Shown here piece after piece: positions 8,357 through 11,887 of a stretch of 11,887 nucleotides of DNA (the first letter of the stretch is position 1; each line of letters starts with the position of its first letter). The position numbers and the translations under genes are program-made. This DNA is from Candidatus Cloacimonadota bacterium (GTDB lineage: Bacteria; Cloacimonadota; Cloacimonadia; Cloacimonadales; TCS61): assembly GCA_029932755.1 (NCBI GenBank), contig JAOZPK010000070.1, forward strand, positions 1 through 11,887. Direction: 5' to 3'. Under the pieces are notes generated by a model. It saw nothing but the letters and a program-made list of their open reading frames with translations, was not told the origin of the DNA and made no database searches.

Positions 8357-10825
8357 CTATTTTAAAAGAATTATTTTCTTAATGCTGGTATAATCATTCT
8401 CTTCATCTGCAGCATCGAAATGAGAAAAATAAATACCGGTAGAAACTTTCTTGCCATGGTTATCGGTTCCATCCCATATAACCTGATGAATACCTTCAGA
8501 CTGTCTTTCATTAATTAAGGTTTTGATCTTCTGACCTTTGATATTGTATAGTGTTAATGCAACTTTAGATTCACTACCCAAGCTATAACTAAAGGTAGTG
8601 GTTGGGTTGAATGGATTAGGATAATTGCCATTGAATTTTATATTTGTCGGTACTCCATTTTCATTTGGAATAACTGCCACAGAAGTTGAAGGAAATGTAA
8701 TTTCGTCTATCCAACCACAATCTTGATATGATGATACACCGCCATCTTTATAATATTCCCATTTAAAAGTATGGAATCCAGATTCAACATTAAATAATTC
8801 AAATTCCCAATTTCCATTTCCACTCCAGCTATCTTGTAGTGTACTATCAATGTAAAAACGCAGATAATCATAATTGGTCTCTGAAGAAACTTTCTGGTAG
8901 AAAGATATTTCGCCATCTTCTTGAACGTAAAGAGAGATAGAAAGTGAAGATGTTTGATCATTATAAATCGTACCAGATTTTGCTGAGTAGCTTCCTGAGA
9001 ATACAGTTACATCATCAATTACCCAATTATTATTTCCAGAAAAACTCCAACTACTGGCAAATTCTCCATTTTCAAAAGTACCGTCCGGCATTGTATATAA
9101 TTCAAAATTTATTACATTATTGGAAGCTGTTACAAAATGTTGTTCGAGAATTCCGGCATGAGCAGAACTGTAAACAGCTATATTATAGTTGAATTCGTAA
9201 ATATCTTCTATCGTGTATTCACCACTTTCATTCGTTAATACAGGGGAAATCCCAAAATCTTGAATTGCTACCGTAGCATTTGCAACAGGTTCAGCAGTAT
9301 CACCATCCAAAACTATACCTGATAGAGTTATTGTATCACTGGAAGGGATTAATTCAATATCAAGTGATGTAATATCATCATTGATCACAATACCTTCAAA
9401 TGTTTGTGAGTCATAACCATAAGCTGAAAAAGTAACATCATAAGAGCCATTTGTGAGAAGGCGATAATACCTTCCAAATTCTTCATCACTAGTATATGGT
9501 TCACGGTAAACTCCCGTATCATCTATACCTTCAATAAAGATCACAGCTTCTATTGGTTCATCTGTATCCACATCGGTGATAAGTCCGGTTAACATAGAAC
9601 CATTTACTCGATCAAGAAGTATCATTGCTGCCTCAATATTATCTTCACAAATACCTGCTACCTGTCCTGCAGGTGGAATGAATTCTGTAGCCAATTCAAT
9701 CGTGTAGCTGAAAATACCATGAGTTCCATATGAATAATCATCTGTTGTGCCGGTACAGGGATAGAGATCCCATGCTGCCTGAGGAGTATAATGACCTCCA
9801 CCTTGAGCTGGAATAGTAACAGCCATATTAACTGCAAGATCTTCCAGAGCTGCTTGATCCGGAGCAACTACACCATAAGCATAACCATAGGGATAAAGCA
9901 CTAGTTCACTATAACTATGATAGCTAATCCCTGCAACAAAATGATGGTTTTCAACCAAGGTCTCAATTGCTTGAGTTTCTGGTTCGGAAAAGGAAGATGT
10001 TCCCTGATATGTTTCACTAGTCCAACTTGTGCTGGCTCCACCCCATTCCCATCCATAATTTCTATTTGGATCAACACCATCCTGCGGAGAATAACCTGTT
10101 ACATCTATTTGTCCATTTTCATTATTATCACATATATTTTTACGCCACATTGTGTAAATTTCATCTGTTACAATTTTATGCCCATTCGGATTCACAAGTG
10201 GTACGAACCAAATCTGTGTATTATCAACATTATCGGTAATTTCAGGATCAGTACCGTAGTTATCAATTATGTGATTTAAAATAGTCATATTTACTTCCAA
10301 ACTTATCGGTTCACGAGCATGATGCTCTGATAAATAATAAATGGAAGGTTCATCTTCTTCTATTTCTACATTATCAGAAACTTTCATTGCCCAAATTTCA
10401 TGATAATAATCATCATAATTAGAATTGCCGGCATCAGAATAATGTTTACCGCGGCTATCTCCGATATCATATAGTTTACAAATATCCGGATTATCCAATT
10501 CTATCTGCTGTAATTCTGCCAGCATCTCTTCATAATCTATGTATCCATCAAGTTCTGTTAGACCTCTCAAATTACTTTTCATCTGCTCTTCGGTTTGTGT
10601 TATAACAACATCATAGCCTTGTGTAAGTAACTTTTGATATTCAACCTCTGTAACAACAATATCCAGAAATTCTCCCGGTTTATAAGCTGCAACATCATAT
10701 TTATCGGGTGTAAATGTATTTATAATTTGCAAAGTTGGATACTCAAATCTAATTACATAGTTGCCATCTGCAACTAAAGCAGAAGCAAAAACTAATAATA
10801 ATAATAATAAAAATTTAATTTTCAT
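8357..10825 (-). CDS. Secreted M14 zinc carboxypeptidase, carboxypeptidase B-like
   Basis: 822 residues; signal peptide about 1-19, a propeptide-like region (20-88) and an M14 domain (about 92-405). Zinc ligands are H169 and E172 (HHAREP) and H303 (SYHSYSELVLYPYG). R171, R228 (MWRK), N254/R255 (DPNRNYG), Y355 and E377 (YTIELA) match Arg71, Arg127, Asn144/Arg145, Tyr248 and Glu270 of pancreatic carboxypeptidase A/B. The stretch Y355 to E377 aligns with Tyr248-Glu270 without a gap, and the residue at position 255 is D362. This is Asp in carboxypeptidase B (basic C-termini) and Ile in carboxypeptidase A, so Arg/Lys specificity is predicted. Two regulatory beta domains (about 410-493, 498-577), the MAM-like module (583-712) and the sorting domain (733-822) follow; the last contains a short acidic insertion (DAADEEND) before its final strand. 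First gene of the operon; AGGAGA lies 7 bases before the ATG. Confidence 0.94.
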   Translation of the reverse strand: MKIKFLLLLLLVFASALVADGNYVIRFEYPTLQIINTFTPDKYDVAAYKPGEFLDIVVTEVEYQKLLTQGYDVVITQTEEQMKSNLRGLTELDGYIDYEEMLAELQQIELDNPDICKLYDIGDSRGKHYSDAGNSNYDDYYHEIWAMKVSDNVEIEEDEPSIYYLSEHHAREPISLEVNMTILNHIIDNYGTDPEITDNVDNTQIWFVPLVNPNGHKIVTDEIYTMWRKNICDNNENGQIDVTGYSPQDGVDPNRNYGWEWGGASTSWTSETYQGTSSFSEPETQAIETLVENHHFVAGISYHSYSELVLYPYGYAYGVVAPDQAALEDLAVNMAVTIPAQGGGHYTPQAAWDLYPCTGTTDDYSYGTHGIFSYTIELATEFIPPAGQVAGICEDNIEAAMILLDRVNGSMLTGLITDVDTDEPIEAVIFIEGIDDTGVYREPYTSDEEFGRYYRLLTNGSYDVTFSAYGYDSQTFEGIVINDDITSLDIELIPSSDTITLSGIVLDGDTAEPVANATVAIQDFGISPVLTNESGEYTIEDIYEFNYNIAVYSSAHAGILEQHFVTASNNVINFELYTMPDGTFENGEFASSWSFSGNNNWVIDDVTVFSGSYSAKSGTIYNDQTSSLSISLYVQEDGEISFYQKVSSETNYDYLRFYIDSTLQDSWSGNGNWEFELFNVESGFHTFKWEYYKDGGVSSYQDCGWIDEITFPSTSVAVIPNENGVPTNIKFNGNYPNPFNPTTTFSYSLGSESKVALTLYNIKGQKIKTLINERQSEGIHQVIWDGTDNHGKKVSTGIYFSHFDAADEENDYTSIKKIILLK
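8690..9079 (-). repeat. MAM-like module, copy in the carboxypeptidase B-like enzyme
   Basis: Residues 583-712. It begins GTFENGEF, keeps SFYQKVSSETNYDYLRFYID and KWEYYKDGGVSS, and ends CGWIDEITFP. By eye it is the most diverged of the three copies. Confidence 0.8.
10793..10810 (-). repeat. Six tandem TTA codons in a signal peptide
   Basis: On the coding strand Leu6-Leu11 of the carboxypeptidase B-like protein are all TTA, forming an in-frame trinucleotide tract inside the hydrophobic core of the signal peptide. Slippage here would alter the length of the core without shifting the frame. Confidence 0.9.
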
Positions 10826-10832
10826 AATATAA

Positions 10833-10877
10833 TCTCCTAAATATTAATTATAATATTTATCGCAATAATTGTTCCAA
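10833..10877 (-). promoter_or_regulatory. Putative promoter and ribosome-binding site of the three-gene protease operon
   Basis: Reading the minus strand, TTGGAA (10877-10872) is followed after 16 bases by TATTAT (10855-10850), which overlaps TATAAT (10852-10847, 19 bases). The ribosome-binding site AGGAGA is at 10838-10833. The region lies between the TPR-gene terminator and the first operon gene, so a promoter is expected here, but the exact boxes are uncertain. Confidence 0.4.
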
Positions 10878-10905
10878 ATATTAACAGTTAATTCCTTATT
10901 TATAT

Positions 10906-10936
10906 AAAAAAACTGTCGGGAATTCCGGCAGTTTTT
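10906..10936 (-). terminator. Rho-independent terminator of the TPR gene
   Basis: On the minus strand AAAAACTGCCGG pairs with CCGACAGTTTTT around a 5-base loop with one internal mismatch, and a run of seven T follows. It lies 30 bases after the TPR stop codon. It separates that gene from the protease operon. Confidence 0.8.
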
Positions 10937-10965
10937 AGCAAGTTAAACTATCAGTCTATTAGTAC

Positions 10966-11592
10966 TTATTTCTTTTTTAATAATTCATTTAATTCCAATT
11001 TCAACTTTATAACTTCTTCATCAGTAATTTCTTCTTCCGGATCGGAAGAATAATAAGAGAGACCTTTATTCAATGATTTCAAAGCTTCCTTGTATTTCTT
11101 CATATCTTTTTGGATATGAGTAAGCTGAATATAAGCATCAAAATGATCTTTCCTCGTTTCGATTGCCATTAAAGTTGCTGTTTCTGCTTTTGCAAGTTTG
11201 TTTTGTTTCATCAGCACTTCACCTTTATGGCGCCATGGACAAGACCATTTAGGAAAATCAATATTAAGTTTTTCATAAATTACAATAGATTCATCTAATT
11301 TACCTAATTCTAACAATAAATTAGCGTATGAAAATTTTGTGCGTGTAGTTAATGAATCATAATTTTCTTTCAAAACCTTAATCTCTAGATCCAACTGCAT
11401 TTTATACAAATATGCCAGCATAAGATTCGATGTATAGGTTGAATCAACCTGCTCTTGATAACCATCTGCCGCTTTCAGAAAATTCTCATAAGTTGGATTT
11501 TCCCGATATTCATTGAACTCGACATAATCATGCTGTCCTGCAAAACAGATTGTAATTAAAACGATGAATAATAATATTAATAATTTCTTCAT
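10966..11592 (-). CDS. Small secreted TPR-repeat protein, function unknown
   Basis: 208 residues. A hydrophobic signal peptide (1-18) ends CFA|GQ. The Cys at 16 is preceded by Ile, so it is a poor lipobox and a soluble periplasmic or secreted protein is more likely. Residues about 83-183 form three helical TPR-like repeats (83-114, 117-150, 150-183) with typical A/G/Y spacing: SYANLLLELGKLDESIVIYEKL, then KGEVLMKQNKLAKAETATL, then YIQLTHIQKDMKKYKEALKS. The C-terminus is acidic then Lys-rich (DPEEEITDEE to LLKKK). The protein lacks the sorting domain of its neighbours. AAGGAG lies 6 bases before the ATG. TPRs mediate protein contacts; no partner is identifiable. Its own terminator follows, so it is probably not cotranscribed with the peptidases although it reads in the same direction. 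Confidence 0.85.
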   Translation of the reverse strand: MKKLLILLFIVLITICFAGQHDYVEFNEYRENPTYENFLKAADGYQEQVDSTYTSNLMLAYLYKMQLDLEIKVLKENYDSLTTRTKFSYANLLLELGKLDESIVIYEKLNIDFPKWSCPWRHKGEVLMKQNKLAKAETATLMAIETRKDHFDAYIQLTHIQKDMKKYKEALKSLNKGLSYYSSDPEEEITDEEVIKLKLELNELLKKK

Positions 11593-11795
11593 TTATCTCT
11601 CCTTAATCTTATAAAACTTTTACAATTTCATTCGCTAATAAATTAATTTATCGCAGAGTTGAAAGTAGCACTTGGTTGCATTGCTTTAGCTCTCCAAAAT
11701 TTAAATGAGATGAAGTTCTCAATAAGATTATAGGTGTCAATACATTTTTATAATATCTCTTTTCGTCTTATTTATTCTAACTGCAATTTAAAATA

Positions 11796-11824
11796 TTGGA
11801 CATATATTTGTATCAAAATAATAT
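11796..11824 (+). promoter_or_regulatory. Possible promoter of tRNA-Arg
   Basis: TTGGAC (11796-11801) and TAATAT (11819-11824) are 17 bases apart, and the -10 box ends 10 bases before the tRNA. A TATATTTG at 11803-11810 would also fit the Bacteroidetes-type TAnnTTTG element. Both readings are weak. The remainder of the gap 11605-11795 shows nothing further that I can support. Confidence 0.3.
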
Positions 11825-11834
11825 TGTTTTATGT

Positions 11835-11887
11835 GCGCCCGTGGCTCAATTGGATAGAGCATCTGACTTCGGATCAGAGGGTTAGGG
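11835..11887 (+). tRNA. tRNA-Arg (anticodon UCG), truncated by the window end
   Basis: The 5' acceptor strand GCGCCCG (11835-11841) is followed by a D arm with stem GCTC/GAGC (11844-11860), then an anticodon stem TCTGA/TCAGA enclosing loop CTTCGGA (11867-11873). The anticodon TCG at 11869-11871 reads CGA arginine codons. The variable loop and the first bases of the T stem (AGGG) are present; the rest lies outside the window. It is the only plus-strand gene here. Confidence 0.95.

Noticed and set aside
2121..10279. Other open frames of 60-120 codons on either strand inside the three peptidase genes
   Set aside because: They fully overlap genes with intact catalytic motifs and domain order; their sequences are low-complexity shadows.
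10966..11592. TPR protein as a lipoprotein
   Set aside because: The only Cys in the signal region is preceded by ITI, which lacks the small residue normally found at -1 of a lipobox.
11638..11651. 14-base palindrome ATAAATTAATTTAT upstream of the TPR gene as an operator
   Set aside because: A palindrome of this length made only of A and T is expected about once by chance in a window this AT-rich; no second copy supports it.
11835..11887. tRNA-Arg next to an arginine-processing locus, or as an integration site
   Set aside because: No integrase, direct repeat or phage gene is visible, and proximity of a tRNA-Arg to these enzymes is most simply coincidence.

Overview
The window reads as AT-rich chromosomal DNA from a bacterium of the FCB (Fibrobacteres-Chlorobi-Bacteroidetes) group. 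The large minus-strand proteins carry Sec signal peptides and end in a type IX secretion-like / FlgD-like C-terminal domain (GNYPNPFNP... ending KKMLLLK or similar). That ending, together with the MAM-like module, CARDB-like, carboxypeptidase-regulatory and fibronectin type III modules, is typical of secreted proteins in Cloacimonadota and related anaerobic lineages. Cloacimonadota is my best guess and is an inference; no ribosomal marker is present.

Layout from left to right. A minus-strand gene (1-1379, its 3' end outside the window) encodes a secreted peptidylarginine deiminase-like enzyme of the Porphyromonas PPAD type. A strong hairpin terminator (1495-1523) separates it from a three-gene minus-strand operon transcribed from about 10.85 kb down to 1.54 kb: a carboxypeptidase B-like M14 metallopeptidase (8357-10825), an M14 metallopeptidase of the CPD/CPN/CPE type (5983-8346), and a 1469-residue gingipain-like C25 cysteine protease (1539-5948). 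The gaps are 10 and 34 bases and each gene has its own good Shine-Dalgarno. Upstream is a separate minus-strand gene for a small secreted TPR protein (10966-11592) with its own terminator, and at the right edge a plus-strand tRNA-Arg(UCG) cut by the window end.

The main point of interest is that all four secreted enzymes could act on basic residues, arginine in particular. In P. gingivalis the gingipains (C25), the Lys/Arg carboxypeptidase CPG70 (M14) and PPAD are secreted by the type IX route and act in sequence: endoproteolysis, trimming of C-terminal Arg/Lys, or citrullination of C-terminal Arg. Here counterparts of all three activities sit side by side. The PPAD-like protein keeps the catalytic Asp, His, Asp, Asn and Cys and the two arginines that bind the substrate carboxylate. 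Both M14 enzymes keep the acidic S1' residue that selects basic C-termini. The C25 enzyme keeps the His/Cys pair but, in my hand alignment, not the arginine-binding Asp and Trp of RgpB. The three operon enzymes also share a roughly 130-residue MAM-like module and the sorting domain. Family assignments are firm; substrate specificities and cooperation are inferences from alignments done from memory.
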